Source: Pezizomycotina sp. ARF18 | Taxonomy: Eukaryota > Ascomycota | DNA length: 64,000 bases | Assembly: GCA_002224055.1 (NCBI GenBank) | Contig: AZLU01000198.1 | Location: 1-64,000, forward strand | Direction: 5' to 3' | In this document: piece by piece, positions 23,883-37,735 of the stretch | Layout: each line of letters opens with the position of its first letter | Numbering within the stretch: position 1 is the first letter of the stretch | Position numbers and translations under genes: made by a program | The notes under the pieces: model-generated | What the model saw: the letters and a program-made list of their open reading frames with translations, nothing else | Databases searched by the model: none | What the model was told of the DNA's origin: nothing

Positions 23883-25777
23883 ATGTTCTCTAAAAGTTTG
23901 TCGGCTTTATTGCCCTATCGCTCTTTTCATCCGCTGCTGTGGCGGATGATTGTAAATGTACTCCAGGTTCGAAATGTTGGCCGTCCGCTAACCAGTGGAA
24001 CAAACTCAACTCCACGGTTAGTGGCCGTTTAATCAAAACGGTCCCTCTCGGATCTGTCTGCTACGCTGGTCCTCACTACGACGCCGCTGCTTGCAAAACT
24101 CTTCAAGCGAAATGGAGTTCGCCGGTGACCATACAGAAGACCCAACCAGCGTCTTGTTCTCTTCCTGGGCTAACGATACTTGCCTCCCTGTTACGGACCC
24201 CAATGCTAGCGGGTGCAGCGGCCTTGGGCTGTACCCTAACTATGTCATCGACGCTAGAGAGGTCGAAGACGTACAGGCGGGCGTGAACTTCGCCCGAGAA
24301 AAGAATATTAGATTGGTTGTGAAGAATACTGGACACGACTTCCTCGGTCGATCGACGGGACCAAATTCTTTGTCGATATGGACTCACCATCTGAAGGAGA
24401 TGAAGATCCACGATAGCTTTGTGCCTGCTGGATGCAAGGCTGAGGGCCACCCCGCCGTAACAATTGGATCTGGAAGCCAGCTGAAGGAGATATATGAGGC
24501 ATTGAACGAAAAGGGTCTCATAGTTGTTGCAGGGGCCGACTTCAGTGTTGGGATTGGAGGATACATTCTAGGTAAGATATCACGTTCGCGACTCGACGGT
24601 GAGATTAGAACTTAGGTTAACTGTTATATGAAACAGGTGGCGGACACGGACCCATGAGCGCAAAATATGGACTCGCCATCGATTCGGCGCTCGAGATGAC
24701 TGTTGTGACGCCTGACGGGAAGCTCGTTGTAGCAAACCAATGCCAAACTCGGATATCTTCTGGGCTTTGCGTGGTGGCGGCGGTGGCACATTCGGAGTTC
24801 TAATCTCTGCCACACTCAAGACCTATCCGACCCCAAGGTCAGCTTCGCTCTCTACACCGCTAATTTGACAACGAAGAACACCGAACGCTTCTGGGATGCT
24901 GTCGCGGACGTGTTTACTGATATCCCTCGCATGATGGACGACGGTCTCATGGGCTATCTCTACGTGTTCAACTACGGCAGCTCATATTCCTTTACCCTGA
25001 TGGCTAGCATGGTTGACCAATCACCCGAAGAGCTCGGGACAACGATCGCACCACTGGCGGAGAAAATGAACACGACATACGCCTCAGACTTTGGTGCCAC
25101 TGGCTTCAAGGTCCCGCCTGTGCAGTTTCCTACTTACTTCGGTTACTGGGGCAAAGTTTTGGGAGCTGAGCAGCCCGTGCGGACTTACGCCTTGCTACCA
25201 TCGCGTCTTATTCCGAAAGAATCCTTGGCCAAGAACAAGAAGGAATTCATCAAGCAGACTCTCCCTAAAGCTGGAGCTAAGGGGCATACTGTGCTCGCTG
25301 TCGGTCTCGTTGCGGGAAAAGGTGTTGCACAGCATTCTGGCAACGACGTTGCGGCCAACCCGGCTTGGAGAAAGGCTTATCTACACATGTGTAAGTGTTC
25401 GACCTATTCTCCTTGCAGGTCTTCGTACTGACATATCAAATGCAGTCTCTAGTATTGTCTTTCCTAATGAGGAACCTGGCCGCAGTCAGGCTTTTGACCA
25501 CGCGACTAATGAATACGAAAAGGCTCTCATTAATCTCGCTCCTGATTCAGGCGCGTATCTTAACGAGGCTAACCCTTATACGAAGGATCCGGCACTGACT
25601 TTCTGGGGGAAATCGAATTATGCCCGGCTTTCTAAGATCAAGAAGCAGCTAGACCCGAAAGGCGTTTTCTACTGTAGAGCTTGTGTCGGGAGCGAAGGCT
25701 ATGTCGAAAAGAACGGGGCTATCTGTAAGAAGGGTGCCGAGAAACGGGATACCTTATTTACTCGCTGGTTTCGCTAG
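23883..25777 (+). CDS. Secreted FAD-linked oxidase, berberine-bridge/VAO family
   Basis: The start at 23883 gives a secretion signal whose second half lies in a neighbouring frame ([13 protein letters not shown]), then [20 protein letters not shown] and [20 protein letters not shown], the usual beginning of fungal BBE-like oxidases. The FAD-binding PCMH domain follows: [37 protein letters not shown] (this His is the usual covalent flavin site), [13 protein letters not shown], then after an intron at about 24572-24637 [20 protein letters not shown] and [15 protein letters not shown]. The substrate domain runs from 24865. A last intron lies near 25392-25446, and the BBE motif is present at the C-terminus ([18 protein letters not shown]). 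The enzyme should oxidise a small alcohol, sugar or specialised metabolite outside the cell, making hydrogen peroxide. Frame changes occur near 23900, 24120 and 24746, the last explained by one missing A. Length, about 590 aa, is normal. Confidence 0.88.
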
Positions 25778-25779
25778 TA

Positions 25780-26240
25780 ATGAACGATAGGAGGAAGGTG
25801 AACGTATGTACCTTGATGTATATCGGAAATAGCATTTGTTTTGGGGGAGAACAAACGTCCTGCTACCAGGAAATTTAGTACAACGAAATGTAATCTTATA
25901 TGTATCCAAAACACTCTTGATTCGGCGATATCAACGTATAGGTGATATAAGTTGTCTTGAACCAATACCTTCATAATGCGTATTTCTATATTATTCGGCA
26001 TAGATACCAAGGCGATTACTATCACTAAGACGCTTTCCCTAAAACGTTGCTGAAGTCTGAGTCTAGATCGGCAACCGGAAGCCACCGCCGGGTTAAATAA
26101 GCAGGAAATATTGAGCGACGCGATGTTTCATTTCTGAGATTTCCATCGCGGGTCTCATTTTCGGCGAACTGAACAGGATCACCGGATCGCGCCAGCTTTT
26201 ATAAATCGAAAAGAGTTGTTATTCGACTTTAGACAGAGAT
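25780..26240. other. Intergenic between the FAD oxidase and F-box paralog 2
   Basis: About 460 bp, no gene seen. A minus-strand open frame of about 100 codons here has no coding character. Confidence 0.5.
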
Positions 26241-27349
26241 ATGGCCGGGGCGTCGATCGATAGCCTGCCGGTGGAGATCTTACTTAACAGAGATCGCCGG
26301 CCGCCTCCCAAAGCCGAAGGATATTTTCATGCTTGCGGCGACGAACACGCGTCTTAGGAGTGTATTCGATTCCAGGAACGGCCTGATATGGTTCAAGTAT
26401 TTTACAAAATCGGGATAGACACAGCGCTAATGGGAAAGAGATGGAATAAATACACGAAATTCAATCCGAAATTCGATTATAGAACCAACGTCCTGGAAAT
26501 CCTCTCAGGTAAATCGAAAATCAAGCGATGCCGCATTTGCACAAAGCCAAGATGCGACGGAGAGATCGATATAATGGAAAACAAATCGTTGTTGATCTGT
26601 GAAGTTTGCTTCCATTCGCAAACCGTCAGTAAGTTCCCTTACGGTGATCTAGGATATTATGCCACTTGATCCATTGTTGAGTAATCAACTCTACTGACAC
26701 TTTTCGTGTAATAGGATTACTCCCGTTGCATGAAACATACCTTAGGGTCAAATTGGAAGATATCTCCGTTGCGGCGCTACCCGGTATGGACGGATTCTAC
26801 TGGCTACCCAGACTTAGGAGGATGGTAGAGGAATTCCACAAAAAACCGTTCCAGACTGTCATCAATCAGCCAGAGCTTGAGGTCGAGGAACTTGAACGTG
26901 AAGATTTCGGGCGCGACGACGTTGCGAACATCTTCGACCAGACATTCGTGGCCTACGGCAATATACTCAGTTTCTTGGGGATCACATCGGGAAGGATTGG
27001 TGGTACTAGGTTACACATTTATAATAAGTTGTTTCCACCGGACGAGCTGAAGCGATATCTTGAGTCACAATGGCAGCGCAAACGTGGTCAGTCCAACACG
27101 GACTTTTCTATAAACAATGTCGTAGACAAGGTTGGTGAGTTACTGCAACTCCATCGGAAGCGGTTTAAACGCGAAGATAAGCTGCAGCAGTGCGTCGCGG
27201 AACTTCACGCCCATCGAGGCAAGGATGTTGAGAAATGCGGGCCAAGCTGTATATGGGATGGAGAGAGGAAAAGGCTAATCCTCAACGAGGATCCAGAACC
27301 GTATCTTATAGAAGCCGCAAATGGGACCGAACAATCTCGAGGCATATGA
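26241..27349 (+). CDS. F-box family protein with CxxC/CxxC zinc-ribbon-like segment, paralog 2
   Basis: MAGASIDSLPVEILL at 26241 opens the F-box, which continues in a neighbouring frame as IAGRLPKPKDIFMLAATNTR and LRSVFDSRNGLIWFKYF. Next comes YRTNVLEILSGKSKIKRCRI with CRIC...CEVC, two CxxC pairs likely to bind zinc. An intron (26629-26714) leads to LPLHETYLRVKLEDISVAAL, GMDGFYWLPRLRRMVEEFHK, a long charged helical region and the terminal KCGPSCIWDG. Two frame changes near 26283 and 26412 break the first exon; the second exon is open for 207 codons to the stop at 27347-27349. This copy lacks the YLSPYFF...HVYD block seen in paralogs 1 and 3. It lies tail-to-tail with paralog 3, 321 bp apart, consistent with an inverted duplication. 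An SCF substrate-receptor role is inferred from the F-box only. Confidence 0.78.
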
Positions 27350-27670
27350 ACCCAACTCTATAACTTGAAACCGCAGTAAGGTTTGACATTTTTTCCCCAA
27401 TATTTCGTTATGTTTTATATATTACCTTCCAGTTGCAGCGAGGTCGCCTTTTGACTGTAGTTATCATAACAGAAAGCAAAGCATTCATACGTTGATGAGA
27501 AATTGGCTCAGAAGTATTCAACGCCACATGAAGGGTAAACGACCCCTATAGTTTCTGGCAGCCTTTTTGAACTCATGCTAAGCAGTATTACATGACGGTG
27601 AATAGCGTATGGTAACAGTGCTCATTGGACTATTCTAACAGCGTACAGTAATCGTTAAATATTGGTTCTC

Positions 27671-29107
27671 TCAGGCGATATCAATGCTGTCAGCCACCAT
27701 ACGCTCCATCTTCGCATCCCAGAAGCATCGTGGCCCATAGACAGCGCTGTCGCAATCAGGATTACCGTCGCGCTCAATTCCAGGGTAATTTCTGAGGTTT
27801 TTTGACGTTCCAATAGCTGTCCCATGCCTTGTAGAAGTCCCGGTGATGCTCATCGTACATATGGAACGAAAAAAAGTACGGCGATAGATGTATATCAACT
27901 CCATCTGTATCTTTATTGTCGACGCACACTTTGCAATGTATACCCATATTGTCGTGAAATTCGGAAAATTTGCGCGATGTCGCGTATCTCCAGACTTTTT
28001 CATGTAACCATGATGGTTGAGCGACACTAGTGGGAAGAGTATATATCCAGCTGTTCAAGGTGTCCGCTATGACGTGAACATCGTTCTTGTGAGGGTTTTC
28101 GTCAAGCTCATCGAAGTCCCTACGAGATTTTCGAAGGTCGCCAAATTCCCTTCTTGCTCTTACTACTGGATTTCCGATGTCGCGTTCTGGTAAAAACCAA
28201 ACGCACCTACTCTGAACGGCCAGATCATGGGTACTATAGCAATTCCATTTGCTTCCCCTCAGCCATTCTTCGCCGAGATAGATTCTTAACTCATCCACAA
28301 AGAAAAGTCTTTCTTTGGAACATCGACTCCAACCACGCTTCGAGGCACGCTCAATAGACCATTGATGAGACCTTATGATTGAATCGCATATTTCTGCCAC
28401 AGAATCTTGCCGATATTGTTGTCTGAGCTGAACTTCCTGCGCGAATTTCTCATCTTTGATAACCTCATCGTATGGCTTACGGAGTAGTGTAGTAACAACT
28501 CGTTTCAAGCCTGGAAGCCAATACCATCCCGGCTCTTCTGGAATGGCTCACCCATGACTCAAATGCTGACACGGGCAAGCTCAGAATGTCGTATCCTGCG
28601 GAGCAAGCCTGGAAGATTTTAGTAAGGTAAAGAGGTAAGTGGAGATAATCCAAGATTTGCTAAGCTCCGGAGACTCACGGAAAGTATTTCCCTCGTACTG
28701 TAACATTCACGGCAAAGCTTGAACTCTTTCCCCTTATTCAACTTGACGACTTCTTCGGAACGGCTCGTGACGCAGATCTGGCATTTCTTCCGCACTCCTT
28801 TCCCCTTTAGGATATCCAAGACTTGCTTACGGTAATCGGCCTTAGCATCGAAGTCTGGGACTCGTTCGTGGCAACGTGACCGCGCGGTCTTGACCTCCGA
28901 CACTGCCTCCACTGCTTTCTTTTTCTCGAGCTGTCGGCGGTATTTAATCTGGAACCAAAAATAGCTATTCTTCGGGCCGAAGACTTGGTAGAGGTTTCTT
29001 GAAACTGAGGCTACCATGTGGATGTCTTTAGGCTCCAGTAGCAACTGAGCGATGTTCATCAAGATCTCGAACGGGAGCGTATTCAGGGACGGCTTCGGAG
29101 AGTCCAT
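27671..29107 (-). CDS. F-box family protein with CxxC/CxxC segment, paralog 3
   Basis: The most complete of the three paralogs. From the ATG at 29107: MDSPKPSLNTLPFEILMNIA, QLLLEPKDIHMVASVSRNLY and a KNSYFWFQIKYRRQ end to the F-box; then YRKQVLDILKGKGVRKKCQI with CQIC...CREC. An intron with a GTGAGT donor and TTCCAG acceptor lies near 28679-28609. Exon 2 gives RHSELARV, PGWYWLPGLKRVVTTLLRKP, a helical middle, HCKVCVDNKDTDGVDIHLSP (a third CxxC), SPYFFSFHMYDEHHRDFYKA and, after a frame change near 27790, AVYGPRCFWDAKMERMVADS. The stop is at 27671. The start was chosen where the F-box similarity to the other two copies begins; the frame is open further upstream to 29269. Two frame changes (near 28545 and 27790) remain. 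It probably acts as a substrate adaptor in an SCF ligase; the zinc-binding region is an inference from the paired cysteines. Confidence 0.8.
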
Positions 29108-29109
29108 GT

Positions 29110-30659
29110 CCACGGATATGTTGTACGCGCGTGTCTCGAAAAGAACTCGAGATTTTATAAAAGACTCAGTTTCAAGTAAAATAGCGGATTTATGGACGTG
29201 GATTTTACAATCCAACACTGGTTTCCTTGTAATAAAGGTTAGGGATTGAAACTCAGCCGAGAAATTCACAGTTTGGGTGGACTTGAATAATGGACGAAGA
29301 AGGAATTATTCTGCTTGGATCGAAAGTTATCGGCCCTGAAAGAGTATGATAAAAAGAATCTAGATGACACAACGGGTTCTAAGTGTTACTACAACATTCG
29401 ACTTGGTTTGATCTATCAGATTCGAAATCTACATGCGAAAATCACCGTTTACACTGAGAATGTTTCATGATATCTCGAATACACAATGCTTTAGTAACAG
29501 GGATAGTTTATAGAAAATAACGGTTAAGACAGGGGAATCGACGATCTTTGTATCGCCCTGTGCAATTAAGGCCTGCAACCAGGGCAAGAAGAGAAAGGGG
29601 GGTGGGGGGGGGGACAGACAAATAAACAGTGGAAAGGGGAAAGAATTAGAACGGCAGTAAAGAATAGGCGAATTCTAGAAATATATAAGGGGATTGCGAC
29701 GAGTGAGAGACAGGGTCCCTATTATAGCCTGCATGTCTTTCCCGGGTTTTTCTTGTGTGCGTACTATGGACAGATCCGGGTTCTGCGATCAAAACATTAC
29801 CGCTTCCTTAAGATCTTGGTACAGCTCGTGCCTACAAACGAAAATCAGCAATGACTCGTACGATATCGATCGATTCATCTCATAAAATTAAAGAACAATG
29901 GGCCGAAAAATCGTATAATATGGTTTATATAGGTCCCAAGAGAAACTAACGGAGGGGCAATGTTTCACATCGCAGACAATGCCCTTTTCCGTCGGTCTCA
30001 AACTGCCAGCCGCGGGGCTTACCCCAGAAGAAGGTAGAGTCCGGGGATCATAATTAACAAAAATAACGAAAATGCCGTGACAATACGCCCCACCCGGACA
30101 GCCACAAAGCCATTGTATCTTTTCGTATCCTTCGTACCCGACGTCTGAGATGGGATGATTGCGATCTGAAAATACCAGGGTTAGTACATGCTATTCTCAA
30201 GAAAGCAAAAAAGAAAAATTGTGAAGTAAACGTAGGAAATACGGCGAGTAGCGAGGAATTTGCGAGAAAATGATACCCTGCGCTGATCCAACCCAACGAG
30301 TCGGTAAACCCGTCTTAGCAGCAAACGGCAGTTGGGCCTGTGGATCGGTGTTCGGGACATCAATATTAATTGTACGTTAAGTAATCGGCGTCTGATACCA
30401 AGAGTGACTCGTGCCATCCGAACAGATGTTCATTAAATAGGGCCCTTGGTCTTCGTGTTTTTCTCATGCCGCATCATCAAATTCCCTATATCAGCGACTT
30501 CTACAACTCGTGTTTTATAAAAGAACCTGGTGTTCCGATTCCCTGGTTCATATACCTTCTGGAAAGGTTTTCATCTTATTAATTTGTTTATTCGATCTTT
30601 CATTTTTGTTTTTCCTTTGTATTATCTCTCTATTTTACCTTTTAAGATCATATCTGAAG
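29110..30659. other. Intergenic; G-rich tract at about 29599-29615
   Basis: About 1.5 kb without a supported gene. A G-rich run (GGGG-T-GGGGGGGG type) occurs at about 29598-29615. Short frames at 29694-29885 and 30054-30417 show no pattern. Confidence 0.45.
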
Positions 30660-32625
30660 ATGTTATTGGCTACGTTATTATTATCGGCCGTCGCCACGAT
30701 CGCGCAGGCTGGGCCGTCAACACAATCTAGTACTACTACAACATCGACAACGAGAGGTTGCAAAGATGCTTCTCATATGCACACGAAAGTTCTTATTCTG
30801 GGTGGCGGTATGTCTGGTATCGTTGCTGCTCGAACACTGGCCAACGACCTGAATATAACAGACTTTCTGGTCGTCGAGGGGAGAGACGAGATCGGCGGTC
30901 GGATGCAGAACGTCCCCTTTGGCAAAAACAACGAGTATTCAGTCGAATTTGGTGCCAACTGGTAACTCTCGCTGTGAATATCGATACAGAGTCTAGAAGC
31001 AGATGCTAACATCCAGATAGGATACAAGGCCTGGGAACAAATCCGATATGGGGACTTGCACAGAAGTACAATGTCGCAAACATTTTCTCGAACTGGTCTA
31101 ATATCGACTACTTCGGCACGAGCGGATGGGAAGGAAATGATGGAGCTGTTGCAAAGGCGTTCGAAAGATTCGATGGACCCGTATTCGACTTCTACTCGGA
31201 GCTGGCTCACAAGGGCAATGCTTCTGGCCATGCCGATATGGACATGAGGTCGGCTCTGAATAGGGTCGGGTGGAAGGGACAAACGCCAGAAGAATGGGCA
31301 GCGGAATATTGGTATTTCGATTGGGAACAGGCCGAAGCACCTGTAAGGGTTAAACATTCTCTTCGAAATCACAAAAGCTTTTGCTAATGGGAACTGCCCT
31401 GTAGCGGCCTCGAGTTTCTACCACTTTCACAAAGCTACGACGCGAACTTCGTTGAGTTCGGGGATGACTCGAACAATCTCGCCATCGACAAGAGAGGCTT
31501 CAAGACCATCATTACTGGCCAGGCCGCGGAGATCAAGGATTTCGACAAGAAAATTTTGCTCAACGGCGTTGTGGATACCGTTGAGTATAGTGAATCAGGG
31601 GTCATCGCCAACTTGAAGGATGGCCGAGTTATCCATGCCGACTATGGACTGGTAACTTTCTCGTAGGTTTCACCTTACACCATTTCCCGTTCCTGCCAAG
31701 AGCAGCCCAGAAGAAGGCGACTAATAATTCGTAACATATCACAGCGCCGGCGTTTTGCAACACGACGATGTGAAATTCGAGCCGAAATTCCCCCAGTGGA
31801 AATCTGACGCCATCTCGAGCTTACACATGGCGACCTATACCAAGATATTTGCTCAATTTCCTTACAAATTTTGGAACGACACTCAGTTTATGGTATACGC
31901 CGACCGAAGGAGAGGGGATATTACACGCCGTGGCAGTCGCTTGACGTTGAGGGTTTCCTCCCTGGGTAAGTCCACCCTTTCGGTCCAGAAAAAGGCACCG
32001 CCGAGGATTCAAGAAATGCTAATATCTCATCAATTCAGAAGCCGTATCTTCTTCGCGACCTTGACGTCCGAACAAGCCCACCGCGCAGAAAACCAGACTG
32101 ATGAGGAAGTCAAGGCGGATTTCATGGGTGTTCTTCGTAAGATGTACGGACCTGATATCCCCGATCCCATCGACTTCAAATTCCGAGGTGGACACAGGAT
32201 CCTCTGTAAGTAATTCCTATCCTTATCTCATCATGAAACCGTCCAACAACACCCCGCGGCATTTTTCCCTCTCTCTTCACGTTGCTAATACATTGCGCAG
32301 TTTCCGCGGAACATTCTCCAACTGGGGTGCAGGTGTATCAGACGAGTCCATGAAAAACGTTCGCGCGCCATTAGGATGCGCTAACGGCGACGGCACAACT
32401 ACCGATAGGCTCTTCTTCGGAGGAGAGCACACCAGCGCAAAGTATTTCGGATATCTCCAGGGAGCGTACTTCTCCGGCCTAGTAAACGCGCACCACATTG
32501 CAGATTGTATCAACAACAACTGCGAGCAAAGCACGACAACGGCTCAGATTGTAAGACAAATTGAGGAGCCTATGGTAGACTATCCTACTACCAAGCTGGG
32601 GAGACATAGCGGGAGGAGATGGTAG
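30660..32625 (+). CDS. Secreted flavin amine oxidase (polyamine-oxidase-like)
   Basis: MLLATLLLSAVATIAQA is a signal peptide, followed by a Ser/Thr linker. The Rossmann FAD motif VLILGGGMSGIVAARTLAND comes next, then the amine-oxidase motif FLVVEGRDEIGGRM and VEFGANW. The first intron is 30962-31020, then IQGLGTNPIWGLAQKYNV. Introns near 31343-31404, 31664-31745, 31969-32037 and 32207-32299 separate the remaining exons: the substrate domain (FDGPVFDFYSELAHKG, AAEYWYFDWEQAEAP, IDKRGFKTIITGQA), YADx...YYTPWQSLDVEGFLPG and the second FAD-binding half LFFGGEHTSAKYFGYLQGAY. This order matches fungal polyamine oxidases, which oxidise spermine or spermidine and release hydrogen peroxide. The signal peptide implies secretion. 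Three frame breaks remain; two of them, at 31904 and 32183, are each explained by one missing C. Otherwise the gene looks full length, about 530 aa. Confidence 0.88.
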
Positions 32626-32639
32626 TAATAGTCTCGTTG

Positions 32640-35155
<2,516 letters not shown>

Positions 35156-35159
35156 CCTA

Positions 35160-36643
35160 TTAACTCGTCAGCTTATCGAGTCCGAATAGACTCCTGTACT
35201 TCGAGTCTGCTTTCTTAGCTAGGTCTACAGTCCTCGTCAGGATGTCTACCTCATTTTCATCCAGCGCGACCTTATTACCACCCACAATACAACTTTCATT
35301 TATCTTCCGAACTCCTTTTGCCACTCGCCGCCAACGACGAAATGGGTCGGTACGTCGAATTCCTCCTGGCTCAACATCTTATTCTTGAGCAGTCCCCATT
35401 CCACCACAACAGTTCCCCCTCTCGTCTGGATGCGCTATATTAAAGCTGCACACCTTCGAGCCCTCCCTTTCCCGACCGGCTATACCGCCGTAGTGTGTTT
35501 CGAAGCTATACGGCGCTCCGGCCAACTCGAAGCCGAACCACCAGCTTTCCTTGTCGCCGTAGGTAATCGAATACGTGAATTTGCGCACTTCGGCCGTGTT
35601 CTGCCAACAAACGTGCAGGAGGCCGCCTAGGACCTTTAGTCGGGATTTATCGACGACTACGACGCCAGAGTCTACTTCCTCAGCGTAGTCCTCCGTCCAC
35701 ACGAGGCTCTTGTTTAGCGCCGGACTCGGTATCCGGTTCTTCATCTGGTCGCGCCACCAGTCGTGTCGCTCCTTAAAGCACCTTTCCAAAGAAGCCTGTC
35801 GTGGAAGAATAACGCGCCGGTGCGCGTGTAAGCGGAGTACGAGCGCAATATCGATTCCGGTCGCTGCAGGAACACACAGTCGGCATCTAGGAGGATAACT
35901 TGCTCGAACCTGGAGGCTAGGGCTGCGAAGGGTTTGATCGCCCAGCCGCCCTTCGCCAGTTGCAGCGTACGATCGTCGAATACTCCGGTGATATCTGTGA
36001 AAGTCACATCTTTGTACGCTGAGAACACATTTTGGTACTCTAATGGTAAGTCGGTGGGACCAGCGTAGGTAATCTCTATCGGCAAACTGCTTCCCAGGAC
36101 TTCTCTGATAGCGCCGACAAGATGCAACGCGAATCGAGCACCGGATTTTCCGCAGGGAATGACGATCCCTTTCGATCCTTTAACGAAGCGCTTCCTCAAG
36201 TTATCGAGTGGGTATCGGTTGTCCTTCGCCGACAGATTTGAAAGAAATGGGAAAAGCGAGAGCGCGAGCGTCTCGGTCTGTAAGAAAGCCTTTGTCCATC
36301 GCTCATTGTCATCTATCGACGCGGTCTTCTCAATAAGGTCAAGCAGGACCTCGATCCGATGCCCTACTTCGGCGAACTTGTATTTCGGTTTCGAGACGTC
36401 GATCGGGTTGTCTATGAAATACTGTGCGGTTGAACTTATCGTGTCGGGCGCAGATATCCCATCTTGGGTAGACTCCGAGGCCGTCGGTGTGATGTTACGA
36501 CCTAGTCCGATCTTGCCATGGTCGTGTATTAGGACGTAGTATAGGATACCCGAAGTCGCGAAGAAGGCTAAAATGATGAATTTTAATTTCGAACTTAAGG
36601 AGGAAAGTCGCCTCGAGCCTGTGAGTGCGGTCACGCCATTCAT
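35160..36643 (-). CDS. Alpha-1,3-mannosyltransferase, Mnn1 family
   Basis: A type II membrane protein. The ATG at 36643 is followed by a short cytoplasmic part and one membrane anchor (LKFIILAFFATSGILYYVLI, about residues 20-39), then a stem. The catalytic domain contains GSKGIVIPCGKSGARFALHL, FALHLVGAIREVLGSSLPIE, ITYAGPTDLPLEYQNVF, GGWAIKPFAALASRFEQVIL and the metal-binding DxD in LLDADCVFLQRPE; then SYTRTGALFFHDRLLW, DSGVVVVDKSRLKVLGGLLH and GDKESWWFGFELAGAPY. The C-terminus reads EWGLLKNKMLSQEEFDVPTH and LTRTVDLAKKADSKYRSLFG. Mnn1-type enzymes add terminal alpha-1,3-mannose to N- and O-glycans in the Golgi. There is no intron. Three frame changes occur, near 35776 (one missing T on the coding strand), about 35400 and about 35330; since conserved motifs continue on both sides the gene is probably functional. 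Length of about 490 aa is normal. Confidence 0.88.
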
Positions 36644-37545
36644 GATCGGAAAATTGAGCTCCAGAATAAATCAAACCCAAATGCACGAGGCTGAACTATC
36701 TTGGAGGAAGAGAGAGGAGGGGGTGAAGTGAAATTCAAACGTAACGTGTGTATGAGGAAGGAAGAGGAGTTGAAGAAGTCCAGAAGTGAGGGAGAAGCGA
36801 GTGGAAAGATAACTTGATGGTCACGATCGTTATTCGTATTATTAGGAGGGCCGTTATAAGCTATGTATATTTACTAGGAGGGTCATTTGTGTTTATGTTT
36901 CCAAAAGATGTGTTTCTCCAAGAGTCCAAATCGATAAGCTTTATAGGTCAATACTAGATAATCGTATGAGCTTCACGAATATATCGATTGGCGTGAGCCT
37001 GAAACCAAAGGAGAAACGATCAGGAAACATGACGGGAGAAGTGCGGAATAGGGTAATATCATGAACTTACCAAACGAGGAAACGAAAGGAAAGGAGTAAA
37101 ACAACTCAAAAATAGTTTTCTTCTTTGAAAAATCAGGTCTTCTTGGGCCTAGTATATAAAGGATAGCACTTGAACGTTCTTTGTCCCATCGGGGAAAATA
37201 GTCAGATCTATAATCAAGTATAAGGCTAGTGGCGGCTTTAATGGTCAAGTTTAAAATTATATTTTATATGAATATTTGTTCAGGTAGATATTTCTCGATC
37301 GCCCTTGTTTCTCCTGCGATATCCTTTAGCGTGCGATACATTCCGATCTAAAGTTTCTCCTAAGCGCCCCTATTTCTCAACCAACCTACTCATTTCTGCG
37401 ATATTTGATAATATGTCGCAATCGGTTATATTGATCTGGCTATTTTTCTCGTATTTGTGCTGCGTGCACACGTATGAAATTTATCAAAATTGGAATATCA
37501 GCCTCGAGAGAGTGGGCCAGCGAGGAGGGAAATTACGAATAGAAG

Positions 37546-37735
37546 AAAAAAGGCTTGTTTTAAAAGCCCCACCTGGATATAGACCAATTGATTTCATTTT
37601 GCACAATGGAACGCGTAGTGCAGCAAATTTGGACTGGGAGGGTGGCCAATCACACCCATCGCTCGAAACCAAAACTCCTTTCTCCACCCATATTTAGCGC
37701 TATCTCGCTGAGCTATTTCATAGTGCAGCTAGGGG
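37546..37735 (-). ncRNA. Candidate pol III transcription unit (tRNA-like A and B boxes)
   Basis: On the minus strand an A-box-like TAGCTCAGCGAG (37715-37704) is followed 45 nt later by a B-box-like GGTTTCGAGCG (37670-37660), and a run of seven T (37552-37546) would end a pol III transcript of about 170 nt. The boxes are degenerate and no cloverleaf could be folded by eye, so this is not a tRNA gene. A tRNA-derived SINE copy or a small RNA gene is possible; so is chance. Confidence 0.2.
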
